The notes under the pieces are model-generated. The model saw nothing but the letters and a program-made list of their open reading frames with translations, had not been told where the DNA came from and made no database searches. A stretch of 64,000 nucleotides of DNA from Todiramphus chloris collaris. Its lineage: Eukaryota > Chordata > Aves > Coraciiformes > Alcedinidae. Position numbers and translations under genes: made by a program. Below, piece by piece: positions 24,201 to 37,624 of this stretch. Position 1 is the stretch's first letter; each line of letters opens with the position of its first letter. The DNA lies in contig JANVCC010000021.1 in the NCBI GenBank assembly GCA_025345505.1, positions 1,082,902 through 1,146,901 on the forward strand, in the 5' to 3' direction.

Positions 24201-24834
24201 CGGATATATCAACCTTTTGTCTCTGGACTCCTGCAGAACCATGCTATTTAATTGATAAAACTGTTTAAAATTTGTGATCCTCAGGATTTCAAAGAATGGT
24301 GCTATTCTTTTTTTTGTCTTTTATCTACTGAGCAATTTTTTCTTCTATCTGCTTTTATACGTTTCATAGATCACCATAACCTAAATAGGGACTAGTATAA
24401 TTGCAAAATTTATCTCAAGACTGCACTCCAAGCTTGGCTATCACTAGAGATCTTCCTTTTTAATTCATCAGTTGAGGGTAAAACCGTTAGTATGCCATTT
24501 TACACCAACACAGCGCAGAATCTGAATTTGAATGTCTGATGGTTGTACCTCTGTGCTAAAATCAAGCTCTGGCTCAAGCAAAAGCAAGAGTGTTGTGTTC
24601 AAAGTCTGTTCACGAAGAAGGTCTGTGCACCTTCAAAGCCTGCCAAATTCTGTGGGAGTACAGTGCCCTTAGATGCCCTCAAAGTCTGAAAAAATCCAGC
24701 CCTTGATCATGAAATGGTGCAGCCTGGTGTTAAATACCTATTGTGGTGAGTGTAAAAGAGCAGAGATTCATTCCCTGACCAAGAGTAAGACACTGGTAGA
24801 ACAGTAGGACCCACAAGTGCTGAGGGTAAGGCAG
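21209..24834. other. Intron 3 DNA, mostly unclassified
   Basis: Holds a poly-A run (22128-22150) and the (AAGGG)10 array at 23061-23110. No exon or mobile element is recognised elsewhere. Confidence 0.5.
23061..23110. repeat. (AAGGG)10 microsatellite
   Basis: Ten perfect tandem AAGGG units, trailed by degenerate purines to about 23140. The G-rich strand satisfies the G-quadruplex pattern (GGG runs separated by AA). The GABRG3 transcript would carry the CCCUU complement. Confidence 0.97.
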
Positions 24835-25330
24835 ATGTGATTGTGAGGCCACTCTGGATAACCACTGATCAATCATGGTGATTGGGAGAAGTGCCCAAAG
24901 ACTGGAGGAAAGCAAATGTCACTCCTATCTCCAATACAAGCAATAAAGAGGAAATAGGGAACTCCAAGTTGGTCAGTATCACCCTGGAAAGGTGATACAG
25001 TAGCTAGTCCTGGAAACCACTTCCAGGCATGTGAACAAGAGGAAAATCTTCTGGAGTAGTCAGCATGGATTCATCAAGGGGAAGTCATGCTTGACCAACA
25101 TCATAAATTTCTATGATGACATGACTAGCCTGTTAACATGAGGAGAAAGTAGAGTCTACCTGGGCTTCAGTAAGGCCTTTGACAATGTCTCCCTTAAGAT
25201 CCTCATAGATGAGCTGTTGATGTTTGAGCTGGGTGAGTAAACAGCGAAGTGGGTTGAAAATTGTCTGAGTGGTTGGACCCCCAGGGTGGTGATCAGTGGC
25301 ATGAAGTTGCCATTTAAGAACCAAGAATAA
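24835..25330 (+). mobile_element. CR1-like LINE fragment, reverse transcriptase domain
   Basis: Plus-strand frames (with shifts and stops) show GEVPKDWRKANVTPI, HGFIKGKSCLTN with NFYDDMTS, and GFSKAFDNV. These match the fingers/palm part of CR1 ORF2 reverse transcriptase, in the order expected. This is the only internal RT piece in the window; every other CR1 copy comes from the 3' end. It is badly decayed. Confidence 0.8.
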
Positions 25331-25587
25331 AAAATACTGTACCTGTGCCGTTCTTTGTCTTTTTATCCTGCTTTTTCTGTCATTTTATGATTGTCAAGGA
25401 ATTTTTGTATCTTTATGTATTTGCAACCACAGTGTTTCTTCCACTATCTAGCTACTCTTTCATTTGTTATTGTCTTAGACCCCTAGAGGTTAAAGAGCAA
25501 ACCAGAGTGTTGTATTTCTCCATGAAGCAAAGACAGGAATGCTAATTGATTCCCTCTTTCTCAAACTTCAGCATGGAAAAGGGATCA

Positions 25588-26016
25588 CAGAATTACCAAG
25601 GTTGGAAAAGACCTCCAAGATCATCAAGCCCAACCAGCCACATAATGTTATCATGACCACTAAACCATGTCCTGAACTGACACGTCTACATGGTTTTTGA
25701 AGCCTCTCCAGGGATGGCAACTCCACCTCCTCCCTGGGCAGCCTGTTCCAAGGCCTCACCACTCTCTCAGTAAAAAAATTTTTCCTACTATCCAACCTAA
25801 ACCTCTCCTGGCACGACTTAAGCCCATTTCCTCTCATCCTATTGCTGGTTACTAGGGAGAAATCCCACCACAATCCAATCTCCTTTCAGGTAGTTGTAGA
25901 GAGCAAGAAGGTCTCCCCTCAGCCTCCTCTTCTCCAGATTAAACAACCCCAGCTCCCTCAGCCCCTCCTCGTGTTCTCCCCTCACCAGCTTCATTGCCTT
26001 TCTATGGATATGGCAG
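25588..26016 (-). mobile_element. CR1 LINE 3' end
   Basis: On the plus strand: AAGGTTGGAAAAGACCTCCA, CTCCACCTCCTCCCTGGGCA, GCCTCCTCTTCTCCAGATTA and the start of the ORF2 tail near 26000. Reverse-complement frames read [15 protein letters not shown], a hallmark CR1 3' translation artefact. Confidence 0.92.
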
Positions 26017-27947
26017 TCTTAAAATATTTAATTCCATTAAGATCAGCTATCTAATCAGTAATATCTTTTTAAACCAACTTCTTTGTCGTATGGCTCTGCA
26101 GAAGAATAAAAACCCAAACAACGCATCTCAAGCTGAACAACATCCTGCGCATGCTCAGCGTGTCCCTTTGCTTTGGGACAGACAGGTGATGGAACCATAT
26201 TGACTTCGTGAAATGTTTTATGTGTCAGAATTTGTTTCTTTCAGAAAATGTGGAAGTGAATTCTTCAGGTTTTATCAAAATAACAACAGTAACTGAAGAA
26301 ATAACAATGGCCATTTATCCTCTGTCTGTTGCTAAAAAGGATTTAAAATGTCAGTTCTACCGAGATGTGAGCTTGGTACAAAACTAGAGAGACAGCCTAA
26401 CTGTCTTGGCTTTCTGCATGTACCATATCTATTTTTGATGCAACAAGTAAAATAATTGCAAAGTACTACATAGTGATTTCTGACATTAAGTTCTTCATAT
26501 CAATCAGTACGCTTGGCAAAAATGAATCACTATGGTAGGCATTAAATAACTATTTAGAGCACAAAATACATAGCTGAGAATCAAACGTGACGGGTTTTTT
26601 TCCATTGTCAGAGAATCAGTTTCAAATTGAATCACCTTCTGAAAAATTTGCCATGTTCTTAAAGCAGTGCCTATTTCTGCATTTGCAAAGGCAGTGCTGC
26701 CTCTGAAGCAGTTAATGCCTGAAACATTTTCTTGATGTCACTTGTTAGGTTTGCTCCAAGCATTCAGTTCAGTGGCACCACTTAGAGGAAGTGACAGCTT
26801 GGACAAAAATTTCTTTATCAGATTGATCAATTAATTATATAAAATTCCTGCTTATCCTGCAAAAGGCAGTCTCCAGAAGGCCCTTTCAAACTTCATTTTG
26901 GGTCCTCTGTGGATTAAAAGAAGAGCAGAGATTTTATAACAGACCTCTCCAGAGTGGTTTTGGGAAAGCATTATAACAAACTCCCTTCAAACCATAATTT
27001 GCACAATGGGGATGAGTGACATAGTGGAAATTAGTTCTCCTTTTTCTATTTTTTTGTGAAGACTGTGTCTGAAGAGGACCTCACTGCGCAGTGTCTGAGC
27101 ATCAGTTGCCAGATGCACAGCAGATGAAAGCTGAGAGCAGGGATGAACGTCACAAGATGACTAACAGCATTAAATCATTACGTGTTTTGTCTAACAAATG
27201 AACAAAAATACCATCTAAAGGCATTACTGTAAACATGTTTTTTTGACCAAAATCCCAATATTTGACCTTTTATCACATACAATCATATCTTTGGCTTATA
27301 GCATCACAAACTCTTATCATATGTTTAACAACAAATGTCACCTTGTTCTTGTTTCCCCCATTACACCTTCAGGACACGTTCACATATAACACAGATCAAT
27401 ATTATCAGAGTATCACCAGTTAAATTGCTGTGTATAGTCAAGTTAGGTTGCAATCAAGGTTTACCCTTTCTATAAAATTCTACTAGAATACAGTATTTTG
27501 ATTAATAAAGGTGTATATATATATATATATATCAGATTTTGCCTTAATAAGGCACTGCTTGACTGAAAATTCTTAATACAGATATCCTGGTCGGTGTTAA
27601 AGTTCTCGTAGAAGATTTATACACACCTCTGTCCATAAAGATGGAGAAATTCTGCTGATATGATAGGAATAGAAAAACTACTGAAACTACTCTTACTGTT
27701 GAGCTGACTGATATTTTTCATTTGCTGGAAACAGTATTAAAGTTGCAGGAAGAGAAGATGTTGAACCACCTGCTATGACATTGAAACTACAGGGGGGAAT
27801 GTTTTCTGAGGTTGCAATTTGAATGCTGCTGTTTCCTTACACAAGTGCTTAACTAAGTCCATGTTTATAGTCTTTTAATGTATTTACAGAATAAGATGTT
27901 GTTGTTCGATGCAAACATAATTTTCACCATTTCCCCATAATAAAACG
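26017..27947. other. Intron 3 DNA with a TA microsatellite
   Basis: Only a short (TA)n run at 27514-27532 stands out. No gene or known repeat otherwise. Confidence 0.5.
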
Positions 27948-28117
27948 GTGGAACGGGTTGCCCAAAGAAGTTGTGGATGCCTCATCCCTGGAAGTGCTTA
28001 AGACCAAGCTGGATGAGTCTCTGAACAACCTCTTCTAGTGGGAGGTGTCCCTGACATGGCAGCAGGGTTGGAGTGAGATGATCTTAAAGGTCGTTTCCAA
28101 CCCAAATCGTTCTATGA
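27948..28117 (+). mobile_element. Short CR1 LINE 3' fragment
   Basis: GGAACGGGTTGCCCAAAGAA, CTAGTGGGAGGTGTCCCTGA and GATGATCTTAAAGGTCGTTT with a final gttctatgata. Same subfamily signature (gggaggtgtccct) as 13835-14287 in reverse. Confidence 0.85.
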
Positions 28118-29744
28118 TAAGCTTCCCAAAAAATGTTTAAGCATAAATCCGTGATAAGTGTTTTCAGGCTTCATTGCCTGCATGTAGCTCCTATAGCAAT
28201 AATCATGCACCATGTAAGAATCGTGCTTTTCAGACTTGTGAGGCATTGACACATCACACGAGAAACAATTGTTGGTAAATAATAGAAAAGTGGTGCACAC
28301 TTTTGAAAGACTGGACTGTGCATCGGGCTGCATAAATATGATGTCATATGCCAAAATCTGGGCACCCAACTTTACACCTTTTGGTCTATTTAACACTAAA
28401 TTAATGTATGGAGTCATGTCACTTTATATAGGAAGCCTGTATTTCAGGGTGTTTCTTTAGTATCTTTACTCCTTTTGGAAGATGGGCATGAGGAGAAGTC
28501 TAGAAAGCATCCAGGCATTTTACTGTTTGGGTTATAGCTCTCAGCTGGACTAACAAATAGTGCAGAACTCTATACATTTTAGAGGTGGCAAGTGTATTAC
28601 ATGAAATAGGCCAGACAATAAAACACAGAACATTGCTAGGGACAACCCCGTTGAGGAAAATAAAACTGAATCATAAGCCAGCAGCAACCCTGCTCTCCAA
28701 GGAGCAGCAGCACTGCGGGAAAAGTCGGGTAATCAACAGAGCACTGTGACAGCTCAGAGGCAGAACAAGTCCTGCTCACTGGGGTAGGTGTCCGTGACTC
28801 ACTGCTGACTGGAAACAGCTGAATTCATGGTAGGAGCATTTACTGCAGGAGGAAGCCCATGCAACCTTCCTTGGCTGCAGGACAACAAAAGGGAGAAAAG
28901 CATTGGAAGATCACACTTGTGATACTTGAACTGTCAGCTGCAGAAGAACAGAATAGCCCTTGTGAAGGAGGCTATATCTGTGTCTCATCTCTGTCATGTC
29001 TGTAAACCTGACAAGTCCCTGCTGTAAGCCCTTCTAAACAAAAAAAAAAGCATCAGCCAGAGAGGTCAGTTGCATATTAGTGCCTAATCCAACAATTTTG
29101 GAGGCACGCAATGGTCCCCAAGGAAAAGGAGGAAACATCTTACATTACATTTTTCACTGGAATGTAAAGTTTTGCTGTACTTGCTGGAGCTGCAACAATA
29201 GACAGCAGTAAAAGTCTGAGCTGCTCAAGCTTTGTACCACACTTTGAAGATCACCAACATCTCCACAGAGCAGTATCCTGGCAATACAGGTGCTCCCTCG
29301 AAAATTCCTTCATTACATCTCCTTCATATTATTGAACTCTGATTAGCTTAAAGCAAGGACTTATCTGATTCTGAGTTATGGTCAAAACAATATATTCTCA
29401 TGTACAAGTCATCATTTCATGGAGCTTGTTAACAGAACAGGACTCATCTCCATCAGATAGTTTCATGGAGACTTCCATCTCAGAACTGTTTATTTCCATG
29501 AAGGAAGCACTTTGCATTAAGAATTAGATCAGGAGTAGCCTCAGCTGTTTAATTCAGAATTATATTTGATATGTGTGTATGTCAGTGCCTCTGCTATCAA
29601 ATATTGCACAGTTATCTGGGGTTGGCCAAGAATGATAGTGTCCATTTCAAAGGTCTATAGATACTAAGCATGGCATTCATCATGGATCAGTAAGAAAAAA
29701 TAAAGAAAAAAAGAAAATAAGAAAAATATTCTAAAATCATAATT
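28118..29744. other. Intron 3 DNA with no recognised element
   Basis: Somewhat GC-richer at 28680-28900. No recognisable coding segment or repeat family. Confidence 0.5.
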
Positions 29745-30143
29745 GAGCATCTGAGAAAGCTGGGGTTGTTTAGATTGGAGAAAAGGAGGATCAGGGGAGA
29801 CCTTATCACTCTCTACAGCTACCTGAAGGGAGGTTGTAGTGAGGTGGGGGTTGGTCTGCTCAACCAAGTAACAAGTGATAGGACAAGAGGAAATGGGCTG
29901 AAGTTGCACCAAGGGAAGTTTAGGATGGATATGAGGAAGAATTTCTTTACTTGATGGGTTATCAGGCACTGCAACGGCTTTTCCAGAGCAGTGGTGGAGT
30001 CCCCAGCCCTGGAGATATTTAAGAGTCTTGTAGATATAGTGCTGAGAGATACGGATTAGTCAAGGTCTTCTCAGTGCTGGGTTAATGTTTGGACTCAATG
30101 ATCTTCAAGGTCTTTCCAGTCTAGGAAATTCTGTGATTCTGTA
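29745..30143 (+). mobile_element. CR1 LINE 3' end
   Basis: GAGGATCAGGGGAGACCTTA, CCTGAAGGGAGGTTGTAGTG, TGATAGGACAAGAGGAAATG and a final ttctgtgattctg. T-rich runs follow at 30247-30288. Confidence 0.9.
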
Positions 30144-31066
30144 ATTTTTTCAACCTTCCAGATGTATTTTATCCATAAATATCTTGGTTTGATATATTAA
30201 AAACCTGTTAAGAACATTGAAAATCTCAATAATGTTTTCCCAAACTTTTTTTTTTTTTTTTAAAAGGTGTATTTTTTTTTTTTTTTTAAATGTCTATTCC
30301 TTCATAAGACCTTAATTTAGCTGGATCAACACTTTCAGTAGAAAACACTTCTATGAAAAAAAATTCTCCTTGGCTTTAAGAAGTAATGTCATTAGCTTAT
30401 TTGTTCAGTAAATGAAAAGGTGACTTGTATCAAAACTGGGGATTGAATGAGATTGACATGTTCCATACAATACAACAAAGTGTCACCTATTTATCCATAT
30501 GACCTACTGCAATCACTAATCACTATACAGGTGACACCAGGACTTGACAGAAGATGTTTCCATGCCACCCAGCTCCAGCCTGGGAGAGAAAGGAGCAACT
30601 CCAAAGCTTGGTATTTTAGGGTTGAATAACCAGTTTTATACTTCTATAGCAAAATGTGAGTTAACACATTTTACTAACTCATCCACACTGGGGAAATTAT
30701 TTTTCTTTATTCTAACCCCTCTAACAACAAAGGGTCATTTTGAGGCACTAAACTGATGAGCTTCTCAGAATGTACAAGACTCCTCCTTCCAGTTGAAGAC
30801 TATTGGAGTGCTATGTACTGCATTTTCATCTCCCTCCGGAAAAAAAAAAAAAAGCACCTTATTTAATTTACATAATTAGAAAACCAAACACATAACATTT
30901 TTTTTTAGGTTACAGAAGCATCATAACATGTTGCCGAATGTAAATATTAGCAACCAATTAGTGATGAGAAGTTATTGTTTCTGCTAGATTCAACTATATT
31001 GTTAATAAACACCTGAAAAAATCTGGTCTTGGTCCCTGTTCATCACCACCTCTCACTTTACCTCCT
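30144..31066. other. Intron 3 DNA with T- and A-runs
   Basis: Holds poly-T tracts (30247-30261, 30272-30287) and a poly-A tract (30840-30854). Nothing else recognised. Confidence 0.5.
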
Positions 31067-31443
31067 TGTCGCTGTTTATGCCGGGAGCGGAGAGACGCAG
31101 CAACATATAAGTTCAGCAAGAGCAGGCAAAAGAAGCAACTTTATTAATTTACAACCCCATTTTTATACCCCAGCCCCATAGGGCGATTGGTCAGTAATCA
31201 CCCATCTCCTAGGGTGATTGGTTAAAGTCCTACAGCACCTATTTCAAAATATTTTTATAGTGTACCATAAACAAAACTTATCGAAACACCATGTGCTAGT
31301 CTAGTTTACAAAACCGTCCTACTATTTCTCATAACACGTGTGAGAAAGGCAGGGTTCTCACAGAATATTGTGAGAACCTAGGAAAATTCCTCTGCTAGCA
31401 GCTTTTCAGCATCCACACCTCCTCAGATCTGCTGCTTCTCACA
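31067..31443 (-). mobile_element. Solo LTR of an endogenous retrovirus
   Basis: Read on the minus strand this has ordered LTR parts: start TGTGAGAAGCAGCAGATCTG, two CCAAT boxes (31217-31221, 31186-31190), a TATAAAA box (31161-31167), AATAAA (31140-31145), and an end gcgacA. The borders fit 5'-TG...CA-3'. No retroviral coding sequence flanks it, so it is taken as a solo LTR left by recombination. No clear target duplication was found (ctcct versus ccatt), so the borders may be off by some bases. Family name not assigned. Confidence 0.7.
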
Positions 31444-31833
31444 CCATTTCAGATACCTTTTAAATGGCAGAGCAAACCAAATCAACTTTTCAGCAAGGCA
31501 GAACACGATTTTCTGCTATACTGGCGAACGAATAAAGGGGATTCAGTTAGTTCAGATTGTTTAACGAAGAAGCAGTTGCTGCTTCTGCAAGGTAATGGAC
31601 CTGCAAAAAGGAGGAATGCAGATCTCATTCACTCTAGGGCACTAGACACTGAGTGGCTCAGACATGATGCACGAATCATGCTAGATCCGAACACAGAAGG
31701 TAGTGGGGAGATGCAGCTCAGGTGGCTGACGTTGATGCCACTGTATCTTCATTGCTTCACCTTCCCCAAAATAAGGTGCCCTGAATTCTGTACTCACATC
31801 TTCTCAACATAGTAGTGAATATCTCAGTATATC

Positions 31834-32193
31834 GGAGAGGAGAAGACTGAGAGGGAATCTAATTTATGTCTATAAATACATAAGGGCTGGGTGTCAAGAA
31901 GGCAGGGACAATCTCTTTTCACTTGTGGCTTGTGACAGGATGAGGGGCAACGGATTCAAGCTCGAGTACAGGAAGTTCCACCTCAACATGGGGAAGAAGT
32001 TCTTTAAGAGTTGTAGAACATTGAAACAGACTCCCCGGAGACTTTGTGGAGTCTCCTTCTCTGGAGACTTTCAAGACCTGTCTGGATGCATTTTTCAGTG
32101 ATCTGCTCTAGTTTTGTCCTGCTCTGGAAGGGGGGTTGGACTCAATGATCTTCGGAGGTCCCTTCCAACCTCTACCATTCTGTGATTCTGTGA
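31834..32193 (+). mobile_element. CR1 LINE 3' end
   Basis: Starts GGAGAGGAGAAG, then TATAAATACATAAGGGCTGG, CAGGAAGTTCCACCTCAACA, GATCTTCGGAGGTCCCTTCC and ends ttctgtgattctgtga. It is the same subfamily and same 5' truncation point as 59287-59665. Confidence 0.92.
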
Positions 32194-35100
32194 TTTATAC
32201 ACATGCACTGCTCTTTCTCCATCACTGAAGTCACACACATTATTTATTCATCCTGTGGTCACACACTGCCGTTTCTCAGTGGGTATCTGGAGTTCAAAGA
32301 CATATTGACACTGAGTTCACTTACTGTGTCTAATTTTAGCCATCATTTACTTACTTCTGTGAGGTATTTAGTTATTAAAAATTCAAATCAAATATTATCA
32401 TTGGTGCTTTGAAGAATATCATGCTGACATATCAGGTGCACAAAGCAATAATATATAGCTGAATTTATTACTTCTATCCAGAAAAAGCCATCAAGAATGA
32501 AGTAAACTATATATAAAAATAATAAAAGCTACACATTTGCCTGTAGTCTCTGAACAAACTTGAATGGGCTGTGGCTTATGACCAATTTGGAATAATTTAC
32601 TATCCAGATAATCCACACTGAAGCAATAAAAATCCCATTTGTTTAGATTTATTTTAACAGCAAGATAATCATAGAGTAATCACATATGCATCTTTTTCCC
32701 TACTGCATACTATATGTTTTCATTTAGGCAAAATTATAAGAATTTTAAATTCACTGGCCTTAGAAAAATAAAAAGGTAAAACCAATTATTTTAATGAATA
32801 AAAAAGCCTTTGGGTCATTGATAATTTAGATCTCTAACAGGGAAAAGGGAAAATATCACACCATGGATTACAATATTCAAGAGAAGAAATCAGTCTGGTT
32901 TATTTTTATCCTACTGGCTTATCTCTGATTTGAAGAGATGCCAGTATCATGCTAGGCACCAGTGTAGGCTTTAAAGTTCAACACTTTAAAAAAAAAAAGA
33001 CAAGCACAAATAAGATGGCAAAGCTCAGTAGTAAAAACCTGGGCAGTCAAACTCAAATTCTCTTAGCTCAAATTGTCTTAGCTGTTTTCTGACTAAATTT
33101 TGGATTAATAAACACGAATTATTAAATTAATAAATATTTAACCAAGATTTAGGTCTGAAATGCAAGTGGTTACATTTCATGCTAATTTGCAGGATTAAGA
33201 AGGTTGATTTTATGGATATTTTCTTCAATATTAGAATTTCTTAGGTTGCTTTCCATGTCTCCAAGTGGCTCCCTCAGCAAATATTACGAGTCAAATCAGA
33301 ATGGAGTACATTAGGTCACTGTGAATGGCACGCAAGCAGCACTGCTGAATGACAGCAGGCAGGAAGGACAACCCAGGGGACTGGCACTTTGGCCATCAGG
33401 TGGAAAGTCATAGTTGGAGACACTGCTCATCTGTAACAAAACGCAGGGAAGATCTGTCCTGCAGGGAACCCTCCTGCAGCAGCTTCACTGGAAGTAAAAC
33501 AACCCTTTCAAAACAGCAGTGCACAGGCAGGGCGTTTATTCAGAGTGATTGATTTTTTTTAAAGCTTTCAGTCAGGAATGATATGCCTCAAAACAGTCTT
33601 GCAAGCCCTGTCAGGGATTCACAAGCACCTGCAGGATTTGGATGCAAATGACAATGATAGCCCTGGATGACAGACCTCCCAGAAATGGTTACAACCTCAA
33701 AGGTCTCTTTGCCCTGAACAGCTGGTGACATGTCAGAAATTTTGTGGGCAGAGGGCATGTTTTACCTTGGAGTCTTTCACTGCTCAACCACTTCTCTCTG
33801 ATTTTCTAGGAACAGAACAACTCGATTATCATTTCTCCCTCTCAGCTCTCGTGGGTGACCTATGTTACTCATAATTATTTATTGACTTGAGTGTTGCAAA
33901 ACAAATAACAGAAGCCATGGAGAATAATGAAACCTGATATGCAACAGGACACTAGAAGAGGTACACATAAAATATAATAGCATCATTCTTCTTAATCAAA
34001 CTTTGTGGGAAATGAGTCAACTATTCCTCTAACAATATCTTGCAGCTCCAAGTGTAAAATCAGTTAAGTAGTTAAATAAGCACTGCTGGAATGGCTGCGT
34101 CATGACAGACAGATGCCTGTGAAAACAATCCTGGGAAGAAGCTGATCAGTTTTTATAGTGCCACAGTTCATCAGTAACTGAAGCATAATCAGCTGTGACT
34201 GGCTGAGGAACCTGCCCGCATGCAATTTAAGAATTCTGGTTAATTATGTAAAATTGCTCAATATTTAATGCCTCAGTGTGTAACGAATCAGCCACGAACC
34301 AGCTAAGTCCTTTGTAAATTACTGCCCACTCTGTCTGGAAGACGAGCCCACAGATAATGAAAGACAGAAGTTAACTGAAATATTTAGGACTTGGATGAAC
34401 CTTAGAGTCAGATCAAAAAGAAGAAATAGAGAAGACCATTTTGGTCCTTATCTGAAAAAGGGACTGGGAGATGCTTGAAAAAATTCCCAGAGAGGAAAAC
34501 AGGGTGTAAATTGCAGAGCAGGGGGTGATGGAAAGAGAAGGAACGTGGGGACAAGATAATAAGAAAAGGGACATATTTTCATTGCTGATTTGACTGTGGG
34601 AACAGCTGAGGAAAGAGAAGCCAACTGCAGAGAGGAGGAAGGTGTGATGACTGTCAGATGCCAGTTGAAGGAGGGGATGTTGCCAGGGTAGGAGAGAGCA
34701 GAGGGCTGTGCATTTGTACTTCCAGCTGTGAAGATGGGTTTGTGTTATCAGAATGGTGCTGTGTCTCACCCCAACCACCCCAGCTCCCTAGTGTCTGTGT
34801 TGAGAAGAAACACCATGGATCCAAAGGAAACCATAGAGTTCAGTTTCACCTTGACAAAGGGAAACATAAGGTTTGGGCAGATGTAGCACCTGTGGACTCA
34901 AACACAAAAGTATCGTGAGCATCATAGACCTCAACTGAGGTTACGAAGCTGGGAAGGGTGGCCTTTGTCTTCTGCCACCTCATTAGCAGGAGCAAGCATA
35001 CATTCAGTTGCTAAACTAGAAGAATTCAATGTTCCGTGAAATTTAAATTCTCTTTCATCAAGATCATTAACAGTTTTCTGCAGGACAGAAAACTCTGATG

Positions 35101-35824
35101 AAGCTTCATTTCTACACTGTACTATCAAGTTATTTTTGATTGCATAAGGATGATTTTGAGGATACTGTCACTATAGAAACTAGCACTAAAGGAAGTTCTT
35201 TTACTGTCTTCCCTTTAAAGAAAGCAAAGAAAACGTTCTCTTTATTAGCTGGTAGAAATGGATATAGTTACATTTAAATATGTTCCTCCTGCTCCTCTTT
35301 AACCACTTTTGTATTTGACAGTATTGCCTTCAAAAAAGCTTTCGTTATGTTCACTTCTGACTGGGGTTTTGCCTTTTCCCCCTGAAGGTTGTTCTGCTTG
35401 TCTGCATGTGTGTGACAATGTTTGCATGTGTCATGAGTAACAGACACCACAAACAAAAATCAACACAAAATCCTTTTAGATTGAAAGTGATGTTGTCTAA
35501 ACACAGTGTTACACAACATGCACTTCTGGACATGGGAAATCCCAAGATAACATTCTTTCCACAAAGCTTAAGTTTGTCTTCATGCATAATACACAATGCA
35601 GTCAAGATGAATAATAGCTTAGGAGCAGAATAAAACCTGAGGAAATCACATCTTCAATTATGATATTACTATGCATAGTATAGTAATACCTAGATGCTTC
35701 AAACCCATTCCCCTTGCTATTGTGTCCCAAGCTGTTCTACATTCTATATGTATGTACTGTATGCTCAGAAAACAATCTTGCAGTTTGGATACATCATACA
35801 ACCTAAAACATGAGCCCAGACACC
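32194..35824. other. Intron 3 DNA with no recognised element
   Basis: AT-rich unique-looking sequence. The open frames at 34413-34918 are short and unlike any family I know. Confidence 0.5.
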
Positions 35825-36165
35825 ATTTCACCTTGCTGTACCCTTTGTGAGGAAAGCCTGTTTTGTGAGGAAAGCCTTTTTTTTGTGAAGAAAGTGCTTC
35901 GAGCTGTTTCCATGCAGATCTGAGGACCTTGTTGGCTGCTTCTGATGTTTCAGCTCTCTCAGACTCGATGCAGAAGACAGCCAGGAGGAAGACATGAGAG
36001 CAGGCAGGGTGCCAGGAGAACCTGCACTACATCTGGCACTCCGCATGGGTGGTCAGCCCCATGGGAAGGCTGGTGGTCACAGCTGACAGGCAGTACACCT
36101 ATGTGGTCTATACAGTTTGCCAGAGTCGAGAGATTTACTCTTGTGACTCCAGAATAGAAATATTT
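35825..36165. other. Unclassified GC-richer block with short internal repeats
   Basis: Starts with three imperfect copies of TTTGTGAGGAAAGCC (35844, 35862, 35882), then about 250 bp that is much GC-richer than its surroundings. The block could be an LTR or another ancient repeat. I do not recognise it. Confidence 0.3.
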
Positions 36166-37624
36166 TATGATTCCCACTCACAGACAACACTAAACTACTA
36201 TAAGCTGAATGTGCATGCTTTTTAAAATGTGCATTACTTTAAAATAATGTACAATAATAATGAACATTCATAAATTAACGGGAATTACTCTCCTGAAGTT
36301 AAAGGATTACTACCTGGGATTTCTTGCTTGTACGCACCACAACTCCTACAGATCATTCGTTCTTACACAAATGAATATGTTAACAAGCAGTACACAGCTG
36401 CCCAAGCCAATGATGTTTTATCACGATTAGCACTTGTATAAAACAAAACAAAACAACACAACACAACACACTAGCATAATACTAATGCTGTGCTTTTAAA
36501 CAAAAGCTAAGGAAATCTACAGGAAAACCGTATTTGTTCCTAGGCAGTGCTATTTTCAATTACCTGTTTGTGCACACTGACATTTTCTTTTTGAAAACTG
36601 TTTTAATAGAGCCCAAAGTAGCAATTTAAAACTGTAATGCACAAATATAAATAGAGCTGAAAATACCCTGCGAGGCGTTCACCGCAGAGGAGGCTTTAGA
36701 AAATCAAACGATACGCCTTTAGCAATCAGAACATCAACAGGTTGAACTCGATGAAAGGGGACAATAGCAAATGATGGGCAAGGGATGGCAGAGTTCTCTC
36801 CAACTGCAATTGAATTTGACTGAGGAGCGATGGGGTGATGTAGCTGGAAACACGCTTCCATTGTAATCAAATATCTTAACAGGCAGTCACATCAAACTGG
36901 AGTGCTGCACTTGGAAGGCACAATTACTGGAATACCTGGAAGTAAAAGCAATGTGGTGTTCAGTGAAAGACTGCCCAGAAAAAAAAAAAACAAACCATGT
37001 TTGGAGCTGAAAAGCAACGCTATTTTGGTGAACAGCAAGAATCTAACACTGATCCTTCTAGGGTCAGGAACTCAAAACATACACTGGCTTTCAGATTCTA
37101 CCTTGCAAAACTTATTACGAACTTGCACATGTGAAAAAGCTCAGCATCAAAAGAATGGGGCGTGATGAATCATTTAACTGCACCCGTTCTTCTCTTAAAA
37201 TATGTAGAGCATCAAAAGAAAAAAAATATATATAAGGAAGAATTTCGTATTAGTATACTTCTACCTCTTCCAAGTTTGGTTATTTTTAGAAATATTCTGA
37301 AATAGAATATGTCTATTCAGGATGCAAATGTTTGCCTTAAAATTTCTTCTTTCAAATATGGCTTTGTAGTACCAATTTATCAGTCTTTAAAAAAGTCTAT
37401 ATGTTCAGAATCTTATTTATTTTTTTCAGTATTTGTGTTAATTTTTTTCCTTCCTCACTCACTGGGGTTACACAATGCACAAAGAAAACCCTAAACCATC
37501 AGGGATGCTTCTTTTTATCCAGAGGCATGCTGAAAGGAAAACAGTCTCAAAGAAAGCCAGCAGAAATCTTTCCATCTTTGATCTTACTAACGGAAAGATT
37601 TTCTTTAGGCAATGTGAAGTGTTT
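36166..37624. other. Intron 3 DNA with no recognised element
   Basis: Contains an A/C simple patch (36439-36471). No gene or repeat family recognised. Confidence 0.5.

Noticed and set aside
26185-26215. Candidate end of GABRG3 exon 3 (catat preceded by ac on the plus strand)
   Set aside because: The preceding codons do not give the expected NSIGPV...INM motif.
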